Shown: positions 45,748 through 55,233, counted from the first letter of the stretch. The stretch: 64,000 nt of DNA from Roseiarcus sp963782255 (GCA_963782255.1 CAWAIS010000001.1:558001-622000); one strand, 5' to 3'. The notes: generated by a model from the sequence alone, not told the origin. Numbers and translations are program-made.

Positions 45748-46023
45748 TCAATGTTCATCACGTACGAGACCAGTTTCCGTTCTATGTCGTCTTCTGACAA
45801 ACACTATCATACCGCCACGAACAGACGTCGACTTGTAGTCTATTTCCAGAGACAGTTGGGTATTTTCGCTCAATTCTGCTTTAAATTCCCTATATGGATA
45901 AGCGTAGATTTTCTTCTCGTGGATATCATACAACATGATTGGCTTTTTACTGCCGTAGGCCATGTACAATCCACGGATGTTGGACCACTGCTCTTGAATT
46001 GCACTATAATATTGACCACTCAT
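45748..46023 (-). CDS. Small low-GC hypothetical protein
   Basis: 91 residues, MSGQYYSAIQEQWSNIRGLY, MAYGSKKPIMLYDIHEKKIY, AYPYREFKAELSENTQLSLE. Amino-acid composition (Tyr, Lys, Ile, Ser) and base use are unlike the neighbours, pointing to recent acquisition. No membrane segment or known motif. No family is recognised; the coherent composition argues for a real gene. Confidence 0.5.
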   Translation of the reverse strand: MSGQYYSAIQEQWSNIRGLYMAYGSKKPIMLYDIHEKKIYAYPYREFKAELSENTQLSLEIDYKSTSVRGGMIVFVRRRHRTETGLVRDEH

Positions 46024-46259
46024 CGATCGCTCCGGTCTGGCTCCAATCGCGCCCGTCTCGGCAGAATCCGCCCTCAGGTGATTCGCGTCAAATCCGGCTT
46101 TGGCGCAGTCAGGCTTGCTGCCTCCGACGTTCCGGCGGGCCTAATCAAGGCCGGCGGCAAGCCCGCAGGGGGAGGCGCTGCGCTCGTTGACCTTGGTTGG
46201 CCACCGTTCTTTGCTGAGCCTAATATTCTCGTTCGGACCACGGTTAGAGACAGGACGCG

Positions 46260-47783
46260 ATGATGGATCTCTCGTCGGTGGGAATGGCGGCGCTGCGCGA
46301 CCCGGTGTTTGTCACGCTCTGCGCGTTTTCCTTCCTGGGATTGGCGGCCCATTTCCTGTTCCGCCTCCATCCGCTCGGCCGCGCGTTGGTGCGGGTAGTC
46401 TTTCTGGGCGTTTTGACCATCGTCTTGCTGCACGCCGGCATCGTTCCCTATCAGCAGCTGGTTCTGACCGGGGCGCCGCTCGAAGATGCAGCCCATGCCG
46501 CCCTCAAGATAGCCTGGTGGGCGTTGGCGGCCTGGTTTGTCGTCGGCGTTCTGCGCGTTTTTGTCGCCACGGAGCATCGTCCGCACGAAGGAAAGCTGGT
46601 CCAGGATCTACTCGCCGGCCTTATTTACCTCGCCGCTTTCTTCGCCATCATATCGTACGTCTTCAACCTGCCGATAGAAGGATTGCTCGCCACTTCGGGC
46701 GCGATCGCGATCATAGTCGGCTTGGCGTTGCAAAGCACCTTGAGCGACGTCTTTTCGGGCGTCGTGCTCAATTTCAGCCGGCCTTTCCGGCCGGGCGACT
46801 GGATCAGCATCGACGGCAGCACCGAGGGCCGAGTCATCGAAATGAATTGGCGCGCGACCCATGTGCTGACCGCCAAGCGCGATCTGGCGATCGTCCCGAA
46901 CAGCACGATCGCCAAGGCCAAGATCGTCAATGCCAGCTCCCCAACGAATATCCATGGCATGACCGTGACGGTGCGGCTCGGCACTGGGACGCCTCCGGGC
47001 GTCGGTGCCGAAATCCTTCAACTGGCGATCCTGAATACGCGGCTGATCTTGGCGATGCCTGCTCCGCTGGTTGCGGTCAAGTCGGTCTCCGCCGATGGGA
47101 CACAATTCGATATCGATTTCTATGTCGAGGAACTGGCGCAGTCGACCCACGCCCAAAACGAGCTATTCGACTGGATTTCGCGGCATCTGGCGGCGGCCGG
47201 CATCGCTCTCGCATCAAACCAGAACCCGCCCGCTTGGCTGCCGCCAGCCGCCATTTCCGACGACCCCAAGACCGCTCCTGAACGCGCGCTCGATCTCGTT
47301 GACCTCTTTTCCGGACTTACCCAGCAGGAGCGGAAGATGCTCGCTGGGAAAACCACGCTCCGTCATTACGACGCCGGCGAGGCCTTGGTCGAACCCGGAA
47401 AGGTGCTGACATCTCTATTCATCATCGGCGCAGGCGTCCTGTCGTTCACATCGGCCGTATCTGAGGGGGACATCGAGATACTGCGCATCGGACCGGGCGA
47501 TCATTTCGGCGAGATCGGCATGCTGACCGGGCACCCAGCACAGGCGACTGCTAGAGCCCTGGCGCCGGTGACCATTTACGAGTTGTCCAAAGAGGATCTG
47601 GCGCCCCTGCTCGAGGCGCGGCCCGAAGTTTCGCATGAAATGTGCCGGGCGCTGGCCACGCGCCAAGCCGCAGGCAGGTTGCTCGCCTCGACCGAGATCG
47701 ACAAGAGCGTGCCGCCGAGCCGGGTCGCGGCCTGGTTCTCCGACCGGCTGCATCGGCTGTTCGACGTCGTGACCGCCGAGTGA
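46260..47783 (+). CDS. MscS-type mechanosensitive channel with C-terminal cyclic-nucleotide-binding-like domain
   Basis: 507 residues. Four N-terminal membrane helices (VTLCAFSFLGLAAHFLFRL, VVFLGVLTIVLLHAGIV, ALKIAWWALAAWFVVGVLRV, LLAGLIYLAAFFAIISYVF), then the pore helix GLLATSGAIAIIVGLALQST, and the MscS beta domain (FRPGDWISIDGSTEGRVIEM, IVPNSTIAKAKIVNASSP). Residues about 340-470 form a CNMP/CAP-type beta roll: VEPGKVLTSLFIIGAGVLSF, RIGPGDHFGEIGMLTGHPAQ. The phosphate-binding cassette GEIGMLTGHPAQATARA retains the key Glu and an Arg, so nucleotide gating of an osmotic safety valve is plausible. Intact. Confidence 0.92.
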   Translation: MMDLSSVGMAALRDPVFVTLCAFSFLGLAAHFLFRLHPLGRALVRVVFLGVLTIVLLHAGIVPYQQLVLTGAPLEDAAHAALKIAWWALAAWFVVGVLRVFVATEHRPHEGKLVQDLLAGLIYLAAFFAIISYVFNLPIEGLLATSGAIAIIVGLALQSTLSDVFSGVVLNFSRPFRPGDWISIDGSTEGRVIEMNWRATHVLTAKRDLAIVPNSTIAKAKIVNASSPTNIHGMTVTVRLGTGTPPGVGAEILQLAILNTRLILAMPAPLVAVKSVSADGTQFDIDFYVEELAQSTHAQNELFDWISRHLAAAGIALASNQNPPAWLPPAAISDDPKTAPERALDLVDLFSGLTQQERKMLAGKTTLRHYDAGEALVEPGKVLTSLFIIGAGVLSFTSAVSEGDIEILRIGPGDHFGEIGMLTGHPAQATARALAPVTIYELSKEDLAPLLEARPEVSHEMCRALATRQAAGRLLASTEIDKSVPPSRVAAWFSDRLHRLFDVVTAE

Positions 47784-47879
47784 CCACGCTACGCCTTCCC
47801 GTGCCGAAGACAAGACTCCAGCATCCAGATGGCAAAGGAGCAGATTGCCCCTGCGAGCATGAACGCCGCTTGCTCGGCG

Positions 47880-48646
47880 CTGGCAATTCGCCCGCTCGCC
47901 TCGTCCTGACTGACGAACCGTACAATGTGCCGATCGCCGGACACGTGACCGCCGGCCAGCACCGCGAATTCGCCATGGCTTCGGGCGAGATGACCGACGC
48001 CGAATTCCTCGGCTTCAATGAAGCATGGATGGAAGCTGTTCTGCCCTGTCTCTGCGACGGCGCCGTCTTCGGCACCATTATCGACTGGCGCGGCTTGCCG
48101 ACGGTCTCAGCGGCCGCCGCAAAGCTCGGGCTCAAGCCGCTCAATCTCATCGTCTGGGCGAAGACGAACGCCGGCATGGGCAGCCTCTACAGGTCCCAGC
48201 ACGAGCTGCTGCCGCTGTTCAAGTGCGGCTCCGCTCCCCACGTCAACAATGTCGAACTGGGCAAACGCGGCCGTTGGCGGTCAAACGTCTGGACCTATCC
48301 CGGAACCTCATCGCTCGGTTCAGACGCCCGTCGTGGCCTCAGAGACCACCCGACCGTCAAGCCGACCGCCATGCCTCGAGGACGCACTCCGCGACCTTAC
48401 CAGCCGCGGCGACATTGTTGTCGACCCGTTCCTCGGGTCCGGCTCGACCCTCATCGCCGCGGAGGCGACCGGTCGCGTATGCCGCGGCGTCGAGCTCGAT
48501 CCTCTCTACGTCGACGTGATCATCCGCCGCTACCAGGCCGCCAGCTTCGCGCGGCGAGAATGTTTCACGCCGGCCTGAACGAACAGCTGGCCTTGATCGA
48601 AAAGAAGGCGACGGAGCTGCGCCAGAAGGCCGCCGAGTCGATTTGA
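47880..48646 (+). pseudogene. Site-specific DNA methyltransferase (N6-adenine/N4-cytosine), truncated and frameshifted
   Basis: Recognisable from ARLVLTDEPYNVPIAGHV, with motif IV as DEPY instead of DPPY, through FAMASGEMTDAEFLGFNEAW and LNLIVWAKTNAGMGSLYRSQ to HPTVKPTAM. One base then shifts the frame (about 48375), and the SAM-binding end EDALRDLTSRGDIVVDPFLG, SGSTLIAAEATGRVCRGVEL lies in another frame to 48578. The N-terminal ParB-like part usual for this prophage/ICE type is missing. Motif order (IV before I) is the beta class. No restriction gene is nearby, so it was an orphan methylase. Confidence 0.82.
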
Positions 48647-48860
48647 TGGTCCGCATCGCGATCAGCGTCGAGGCCTTCGAGGCGATTGCCCGGACGCTCC
48701 CGCTCAGCAGCGTGGCTTTTGAGTCCGAGGCCGACGAGCATGGCCAAAAGCTGATTTGGCTGGCCCCCGCCGTAGTCGACCGGCTGCGGCCATGCGCGGC
48801 CCCGGCGAAAGCTACAGCGACGTGATCCTGCGGATCGCGGGAATATTCGCCGCTGACCTG
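48646..48860 (+). pseudogene. Small methylase-associated hypothetical protein, frameshifted
   Basis: ATG 48646 overlaps the tga ending the longer methylase frame. MVRIAISVEAFEAIARTLPL, SSVAFESEADEHGQKLIWLA continue to VVDRLR; there one g appears missing, since MRGPGESYSDVILRIAGIFA follows in the next frame. A short protein of this type often follows orphan methylases. Function unknown. Confidence 0.55.
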
Positions 48861-48918
48861 ATAGGCGAGAGTAGGCGCGCCGGACTGCGGCGCGCCACTG
48901 ATTAAGGTTCGCGACGGT

Positions 48919-49398
48919 CTATTTGTAATATCCAACACCGCAGCCGAGGTCATCGCTGACCCTCGTCACAAGGCTCACCTTCTGGGCTGGCGTCTTGTCA
49001 GCCCCCGGCTTCACGAACATGTAGCTGACCTCGGTGATCTGGCCTTCCGGCTTCTGCATCGCCGCGATGAGTTCCGTGCCGATCACCCTGCCTGTGGAGT
49101 CCTTAGTGAGCCTAGCGTCCGTGCCTAGTAACTGTTTGGCGTTGGGGTTGCCCAAGGCCACGATCTTGAGGTCACTGAGATTATCGCAGAACACGTAGAG
49201 GTCCCGATCGAGGAACCCGCCTTCTCCCTTATTGAACATGTCGATAGCCTTGGCCTTGTCGGCTTTCACAGCCGCCGCCGCCTTCATCAGCATGGCCTTG
49301 GCCTCGTCGGCCGTGCCGCCCGTTTGCTGCGCGAAAGCATTTGTCGACAGGGCGAGGACTGCGGCCGTTGCCGCAGCGATCATAAACTTACCAACCAT
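48919..49398 (-). CDS. Periplasmic cache-domain protein
   Basis: 159 residues: signal peptide MVGKFMIAAATAAVLALSTN ending AFAQQ, then a single-cache domain (KAMLMKAAAAVKADKAKAID, GGFLDRDLYVFCDNLSDLKI, TEVSYMFVKPGADKTPAQKV, and the end VSDDLGCGVGYYK with a conserved Cys). Such proteins bind small ligands in the periplasm, often for chemotaxis or sensor partners; none is adjacent here. Complete; aggaaac precedes the start. Confidence 0.85.
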   Translation of the reverse strand: MVGKFMIAAATAAVLALSTNAFAQQTGGTADEAKAMLMKAAAAVKADKAKAIDMFNKGEGGFLDRDLYVFCDNLSDLKIVALGNPNAKQLLGTDARLTKDSTGRVIGTELIAAMQKPEGQITEVSYMFVKPGADKTPAQKVSLVTRVSDDLGCGVGYYK

Positions 49399-49768
49399 AG
49401 GTTTCCTCCCGTTACTTATTTGGACTTAGTCGGCGATGCATTCCAATAAAAGCCGACCGCCTCTTCCGATCTGAAGCCGCGCGGGTTCCGACTTGGCGTC
49501 GGCTGCCAGGCGGTTTGTTTGAACAGATCGCACTGGATAATATTCCGCGGTCTGCAATTGGTCAAGAAAGGGTCGTCACGCCACGCCCAATCTAAGTCGT
49601 GATAAGTGGGGATTATCGCGAGTTAGAACCGCACTTCAAGGCTTGCTCGGCTCCTGCCTCGGCACAGGGGCTCGCCTCCTTCTCTCGGCCCCGACTGAGC
49701 TTCATGCCGCCGCCACGTCGGGACGTCTGCAGTCGACCCGAAGTCGACCCGTTGCGGACGTTGCCAGT
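49399..49768. other. Intergenic stretch between cache gene and IS1182 copy 2
   Basis: 370 bp. Contains the cache promoter region on the left. No gene seen. Confidence 0.45.
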
Positions 49769-51440
49769 GGTGCAAAAATCAAGCAGACCGTGCGGAAACT
49801 GCTTGCGCCCACGGCTTTGCGCACTCGGGCGGCGACGGACGGGGGTTTCGACTTTTTTCGGGTGCGACAAGGCCTGTGTCGATCCTGTGGCCGCCCATGT
49901 CGGCTCTTTAGGCGCGGATTGGGTACGCCGCTCACCCCCGAACCGCCGCTACCATCGGCTCGACGCCGATGACATTGAGGGCGCGGCGCAAGTTGTAGAC
50001 GAGCGCGGTCAGGCTAAACTCGGCGCGCACGTTTTCGAGGCTGCGCATCAGGAACGCGCCCTGATACATCCATTGCTTGATGCTGCCGAAGGGATGCTCG
50101 ACGACCTCGCGGCGACGGTCGAGAATGTGCGGCCTCGCTTTGAGGCGTTCGGCCATGCGATCGAGCACGTCCTCATTTTCGAGACGGGACACCGAGCGAA
50201 CGTCGTTTGTGCATCGCGCGCGCAGCGGACAAACGCGACAGGCCTTCGGGGCGCCGTAATCGATCTTCTCGAGATCGCGCAGCCGGCCGCGGCGGATCGG
50301 CGTCAGCAACTGCCCGGCCGGGCAGACGTAGGCGTCGCGCCCAGCATCGTATCGGAACTCGTCCTTGCGGAAGAAACCCTTGCGCACCGACGATCCTCGT
50401 TGAGGCTTGGGGACATGAGGAATGCAGCCGGCCTTCTCGCAGGCCTCGATGTCCTCGACTTTGAAGTAGCCACGATCGGCGACGACGTCGATCGTTTCGA
50501 CCCCGAGAATTTCGCGGGCCGGCTCGGCGGTCTGCGTCAGCAGTCCCATGTCGACGACCTGGTTGGTCACTGCCTGCTCGACGATCATCTTGTTCTTCGC
50601 GTCGACCGCGACCTGCGCGTTGTAGCCCACACCGATCTTCGTATGCGCGGCCATGGCGCGGCTGTCGGGATCGGTCAGCGAGATCTGGTCCTCGCCGGTC
50701 CGGTCAAGCTGGGCCAGCATCGCCTCGTAACGGCCGCGCTTCTTGCGCAAGGCCTCGATCTTCTCGGCGAGATTTTTCGTGCGCGCCCCACCGGCCGACG
50801 CGCCGTCTTCGATGTCGCTCGCGTCGAGCCGCGCGAGATAATCGTTCAGCCTCTCATCGGCGGCGCGGATGAACTCGCGCAACGAAGTGCGGGTGAAGTT
50901 GCGATCCTTGTTGTTGACCGCCTTGATGCGAGTTCCATCGACGGCGAGCAACTCGCGGCCGTAAAGGTCGAGCCGTCGACACAGCAGGACGAACTGACGA
51001 AACACGGCGCGGAACGCCGCGCGATTGTCGCGTCGAAAGTCGGCGATGGTCTTGAAGTCGGGCCTGAGGCTGCGCAGAAGCCAGATGACCTCGATGTTGC
51101 GATGGGCTTCGCGCTCCAGCCGCCGGCTCGATCGGACCCGGTTCAGATAGCCGTAGATATAGAGCTTCAACAGGTCGCCGGGCGCATACCCCGGACGCCC
51201 CGTCGCCTTCGCCGTCACTCGCGCGAACCCCGCCGCCGCGAGGTCCAGCCCGTCAACGAAGGCGTCGATGAACCGAACCGGATTTCCAGCGTCCACGTAA
51301 TCGTCCACCGCCTCCGGCAGCAACAGGAGCTGGTCGCGCTCGAATCCGGCAATGTGAGTCATGCGCAATTCTAGCCCGCGCGCCGATTCGAAGGAATCCG
51401 CTCACGCCGACTTTTCGCACGGTCTGCAAGAAATGTGCGC
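49769..51440 (-). mobile_element. IS1182-family insertion sequence, copy 2
   Basis: Bounded by inverted repeats: inner gcagaccgtgcg at 49783 and its complement ending at 51427, with an outer, looser extension (gtgcaaaaatcaa / gcgcacatttctt). Nearly identical to copy 1, in inverted orientation. Confidence 0.88.
49932..51362 (-). CDS. IS1182-family transposase, copy 2 (intact)
   Basis: 476 residues from the ATG at 51362, matching the start of copy 1. N-terminal domain DUF772-like (VRFIDAFVDGLDLAAAGFAR, YAPGDLLKLYIYGYLNRVRS), catalytic domain with LAVDGTRIKAVNNKDRNFTR, DVVADRGYFKVEDIEACEKA and a Cys-rich segment CRVCPLRARCTNDVRS, then VEHPFGSIKQWMYQGAFLMR with the late catalytic Glu. Full length; the single base missing in copy 1 is present here. 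Confidence 0.94.
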   Translation of the reverse strand: MTHIAGFERDQLLLLPEAVDDYVDAGNPVRFIDAFVDGLDLAAAGFARVTAKATGRPGYAPGDLLKLYIYGYLNRVRSSRRLEREAHRNIEVIWLLRSLRPDFKTIADFRRDNRAAFRAVFRQFVLLCRRLDLYGRELLAVDGTRIKAVNNKDRNFTRTSLREFIRAADERLNDYLARLDASDIEDGASAGGARTKNLAEKIEALRKKRGRYEAMLAQLDRTGEDQISLTDPDSRAMAAHTKIGVGYNAQVAVDAKNKMIVEQAVTNQVVDMGLLTQTAEPAREILGVETIDVVADRGYFKVEDIEACEKAGCIPHVPKPQRGSSVRKGFFRKDEFRYDAGRDAYVCPAGQLLTPIRRGRLRDLEKIDYGAPKACRVCPLRARCTNDVRSVSRLENEDVLDRMAERLKARPHILDRRREVVEHPFGSIKQWMYQGAFLMRSLENVRAEFSLTALVYNLRRALNVIGVEPMVAAVRG

Positions 51441-51483
51441 CACGCGATTCAGGCCGAAAAATAAGCGGGGGCGATCTGTGCAG

Positions 51484-51967
51484 TTCTCCGGCTTTCTCCG
51501 TGTCGGAAGTTTTTCGATTATGGCTGCCTTGGCCACTAACACAAGGGCCAACGATATTACTTTCCAAGGATGCGGGTTGGTTTCATTTGACTGTGAGGAA
51601 GAAGGCACGACACATCAGATCAAAGTTGAAGTAAACGCGGGTCCTCGACCTTCCTACAATCAGCTTTGTGGATGCTGACGTAAGAAGGACGGCATCGATT
51701 TCTAAATATATCGCCGTCCCGACTCCGACTTCAGACCGATTTGGTCAGGGCGCCTGGGTGATGATGCTTTATAACGTAGCGTGGAGCGATGGCGGTCGTT
51801 ATTTGAGCCAATTGAATTATGACAATACGGAAGGAAATTGGGACCTTATAATCAACGCTCCGACCCAAGTAGGCAATTCTCTATGGGTATGCCATCCAAA
51901 CGGTCCAACTGCTTACCAATGTACACCTAGAAATCTAGGTCATGGCGGTAAGCTGATATGCAATTAG
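51484..51967 (+). CDS. Low-GC secreted hypothetical protein, probably frameshifted
   Basis: Two overlapping frames look like one protein. The first contains VGSFSIMAALATNTRANDIT (signal-peptide-like), then GCGLVSFDCEEEGTTHQIKV and PSYNQLCG; the second continues from about 51668 with DADVRRTASISKYIAVPTPT, RFGQGAWVMMLYNVAWSDGG, QLNYDNTEGNWDLIINAPTQ and a Cys-containing end. Composition is AT-richer than the surroundings. No family is recognised. The stop coincides with the TTA target of the IS5 insertion. Confidence 0.45.
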
Positions 51968-52903
51968 AGCCCGTCCGGGAACTTAACGAATCGTTGGAAT
52001 CGCTTATGATTCAAGGAAGGCGGCCCGAATCGCTTGGGGGGTCGCTGATGTGGACCAACGAAAATCGCGCTCGCTACGACCGCAGTCGGCTGCGCTATCC
52101 GAGCGATCTGACCGACGCGGAATGGGCGCATGTCGAGCCGTTCATTCCACCGGCCAAGCGCGGCGGCAACCGACGTCATGTCGATGAGCGCGAGGTCGTC
52201 AACGGCCTGATGTATGTCCTGAGCACCGGCTGCCAATGGCGCGCCGTGCCGAAGGACCTGCCGCCGCGTTCGACGCTTTACGATTACTTCGATCGCTGGA
52301 GTTGGGACGGCACGCTCGATCGCATCCACGACGCGCTCTACGTGAAGTGTCGCGAAGCGGCCGCTCGCGAGGCGAGCCCGACCGCCGCGATCATCGACAG
52401 CCAGAGCGTCAAGAGCGCGGAAAAAGGGGGACCTGCATCGATCCGGCGGGTTACGACGCCGGCAAGAAAATCATGGGCAAAAAGCGCCACATCCTCGTCG
52501 ATACGCAGGGCCTGTTGATGCATGCGATCGTCCACGCCGCCGACATCCAGGACCGCGACGGCGGCGCGGCGCTGATGGCGACCTTGTTCGGCGCCTTTCC
52601 GTTCCTGACCAGGCTCTTTGCCGACGGCGGCTATCGAGGGCCGCAATTTCAGACCGCCATCGGACGAACTCTGGCGCGCGTGAAGGTCGAGATCGTCAAG
52701 CGATCGGATCAGGCCAAGGCCTTCGTCGTCCTGCCCAAGCGCTGGATCGGCGAACGCACCTTTGCCTGGCTCGGCCGCTGCCGACGGCTGGCCAAGGACT
52801 GGGAATGCCTCAACCGCAAGGCGCTCGCGTTCCTCCGCCTCGCTTCCATCCGCCTCATGCTGCGAAAACTATGCAATCCCACATGATGTTTCCGGACAAA
52901 CTC
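51967..52903 (+). mobile_element. IS5-family insertion sequence (IS427-like)
   Basis: 937 bp, inverted repeats gagcccgtccgggaac at the left and gagtttgtccggaaac (complement) at the right, flanked by the direct repeat tta (51964-51966 and 52904-52906). A T-N-A duplication and two overlapping transposase frames fit the IS427 subgroup. Confidence 0.88.
52048..52886 (+). CDS. IS5-family transposase in two frames (likely programmed -1 frameshift)
   Basis: Frame 1 starts MWTNENRARYDRSRLRYPSD and carries the DUF4096 N-terminus (LTDAEWAHVEPFIPPAKRGG, CQWRAVPKDLPPRSTLYDYF) and the first catalytic Asp (AAIIDSQSVKSAEKGG). At gcggaaaaagggggacc (52418-52434) the reading moves to the -1 frame: DPAGYDAGKKIMGKKRHILV, FADGGYRGPQF (second Asp), KRWIGERTFAWLGRCRRLAK (Glu). 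The A5G5 run is a plausible slippery site, as known for IS427-type elements, so this is probably not a mutation. Confidence 0.87.
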
Positions 52904-52934
52904 TTAGAGCTGGTGTAGTCGAATGAGAAAGATG

Positions 52935-53150
52935 TCCAAGAGCCCTGAAGAGTGGATGCCAATCAGGACCCATAACGGTCGCCATCAAGGGTTATATGAA
53001 GTTAGCGAGGGCATGATCACCGTTCGCTATCAGGGAAATGAGAGATCCACACGTGCTTCCAGCACGGGGCTACCCCCATCGGCCGGAGTTGGAGCCGATC
53101 AAGCCTTGGCACAGTTGCTCCTCTCAGAGATTAGTAGGCGCAAAATTAGC
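52935..53150 (+). CDS. Hypothetical protein
   Basis: Directly after the IS5 insertion: MSKSPEEWMPIRTHNGRHQG, LYEVSEGMITVRYQGNERST, then GADQALAQLLLSEISRRK. The first 70 residues look like a genuine small protein; homology-like composition fades afterwards although the frame stays open to 53495. No family is recognised. Confidence 0.4.
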
Positions 53151-54006
53151 GTTGTTTCAGCGTGCCTTCGTCGGCACAGCCGTATCATTGCCACGGTATC
53201 GTTGACCTTGACAACTAATGTCTGCTTCTCACTCTTGCGGCCGTTGCCTGTGTGCAGAATTTCAAGGTTTTTGACCTGCAAATCGCCGTCAATGAAGTCA
53301 ATGGGTTACGCGGTGGAGAAATCAGGTGTCCGAAGTCCACTCCCCGCCCTCCGTAGACGTAGATGGGTTGATCGTTGGCATCGGCCGGACTCGACCCCTT
53401 GCGGTCTTTCCCGATCGGCCTCCTACGGGCGGAGAACTCCAGAAAGCTGCTGTAGGCGCAACGGAAGCCTTGCGCCAGAAGCGACGTTCCGGTAGCGAAC
53501 TGCGAACGCGTCAGGCCCACAGCGGACAGGGGCAATGTTCGGTTGGACGCCCTGACATGATGACGAAGTCACAAAAGCATTCGATATCGTCGTTCCTTGG
53601 CGTCCGTCGCTTTGATGAGCTGCTCCAGGCGGCACAGTTTCTCGAAGCGCTGATTGGTCGTCAGTTCGGCCTCGTCCTCCGGCTGGTCGAACGCGTAGAG
53701 ATCGGAGGCCGCCGCGTAAACGGTGTTTGGCTCGAATGTGTCGGCCGAAGCGCCGACCCGCGTGATCCACCTGTCACCTGAGACGACATGGAAGGCGGAT
53801 TGCACACGACACCTGCCCTCCAGCATCGCCCGGGAACGGCAAAGGTCCGCCCGAAGGTCGCATTCACCGACGCCGCCGCCACAGGCGCAATGGGCGCGAA
53901 GCGGCCCTCGGCCGAACGCCGGGAGCCGGCGGGATAGCGGATGAAGTGGCTGCGATGCCGGGACGCCCGATCAGCCGGCAAGTTGTTCGAGAAGCGTTAG
54001 GGAGTG
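53151..54006. other. Mostly unassigned region
   Basis: About 850 bp. A minus-strand frame 53569-53826 (FHVVSGDRWITRVGASADTF, EAELTTNQRFEKLCRLEQLI) has protein-like composition and could be a small hypothetical gene or the end of a decayed one. Nothing else is supported. Confidence 0.35.
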
Positions 54007-54915
54007 CTACTGGAGGTCGATCCAGCCGGACATCACCGGCTTGCAGCCGCCGCCGATGAATGTCCCGGTGACTGCGCCGTCAACCTTTTCCGCGACAGCC
54101 CTCAGTAGGCTCGGTCGTCCCAGATCGACGCCCTGTCCAATGGCGGCTTTCAATCGCAGGGAGGATTCAGGCCGCAAATGGGCAAGGAGGCCGATAAGGG
54201 CAACATTTGCGCTGCCGGTCGCAGGGTCCTCGAAGACCCCATGCAACGGCGCGAACATTCGCGATTGAAAGTCGGCACCCTCTTCGGCCTCCTCGACATA
54301 CAGATGAATTCCGGTCACCTCGTCTCGCGGCAAATGCGACAGGAAGACATCCATGCGCTGTTGCGCTCGCCGCAACGCGGCTCGATCACGCACTTCGGCT
54401 ATAACGAATGGCGCGCCGCAGCTGGCAAGGCAGGGCGGATGCCGGCGCACCTCGATATCCGACGGCTCGAGCGAGCACGCTTGCGCGATCATTGCGACGT
54501 CGAAATCGCGAATGATCCGGAATTGCTGGGGCGCGGCCAGAGACGCTCCCGCGACGAGACCAGCGACAGTGTCGATCGTCATTCGGACGAGCCCGGCTAT
54601 CTCCTCGAAGATCATGTTCCCGCGATCGAAAGGGACGCCGCAAACCCTGTCCTGATGCGCCAGTACGAACGCTGTGCCGACGTTGGGATGACCCGCAAAC
54701 GGCATCTCGGCGCGAGGCGTAAAAATCCGGACACGAGCGGTGTTTGCAGAATCGGCCGGAGGCAACACGAAAGTCGTCTCGGCGAGATTGAACTCGTTGG
54801 CGATGGCCTGCATCTGAGCGTCGGAAAGACCGCGCGCATCGGGAATGACCGCCACAGGGTTACCGCCGAACTGCCTATCGGTGAAGACATCGACCGTTTG
54901 AAATGACGCCTTCAT
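54007..54915 (-). CDS. PhzF-family isomerase/epimerase
   Basis: 302 residues from ATG 54915: MKASFQTVDVFTDRQFGGNP, VAVIPDARGLSDAQMQAIAN, EFNLAETTFVLPP with the catalytic Glu of PhzF enzymes, FTPRAEMPFAGHPNVGTAFV, and the second-domain signature DPATGSANVALIGLL. Two-domain diaminopimelate-epimerase fold. No phenazine genes nearby, so its substrate is probably a housekeeping or detoxification metabolite. Intact. Confidence 0.93.
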   Translation of the reverse strand: MKASFQTVDVFTDRQFGGNPVAVIPDARGLSDAQMQAIANEFNLAETTFVLPPADSANTARVRIFTPRAEMPFAGHPNVGTAFVLAHQDRVCGVPFDRGNMIFEEIAGLVRMTIDTVAGLVAGASLAAPQQFRIIRDFDVAMIAQACSLEPSDIEVRRHPPCLASCGAPFVIAEVRDRAALRRAQQRMDVFLSHLPRDEVTGIHLYVEEAEEGADFQSRMFAPLHGVFEDPATGSANVALIGLLAHLRPESSLRLKAAIGQGVDLGRPSLLRAVAEKVDGAVTGTFIGGGCKPVMSGWIDLQ

Positions 54916-55233
54916 AAGCGAATGCTTCCTTGGACAAATTGCCGATGCTGCAGTGAGCTTGTGCGCCACTCGTCAAAGCCGATTGCGTCGCGGCGAGCAA
55001 TTCCTTTTGGCCTGCGAGACGGTGCGCCGCTTCTAAGCGACCCTACGCGGCGTAGGCGACTATGGTCCATGGAACCTGAACGGCCGGATTCCGTCCTTCT
55101 CTGGGCGCGCTGGGCTGATCCTGAAGGGCAGCAACGGGTCGAACTACACTCGGGCGGCTGGCAAGTTGGTTAATTTTGTGTTTCCATTGCGGCGGACTCC
55201 GAGCGGGCGCAAGGCGCACGAGGCAAGCTGCGG

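Noticed and set aside
47880..48860. Restriction-modification system
   Set aside because: Only a broken beta-class methylase and a small linked ORF; no endonuclease or specificity gene nearby.
49599..51374. 591-codon plus-strand open frame
   Set aside because: It is antisense to the intact IS1182 transposase, Arg/Ala-rich, and the same antisense pattern recurs opposite copy 1.
54007..54915. Phenazine biosynthesis locus
   Set aside because: PhzF-family protein alone, with none of phzA-E or phzG in the window; the family is widespread outside phenazine pathways.
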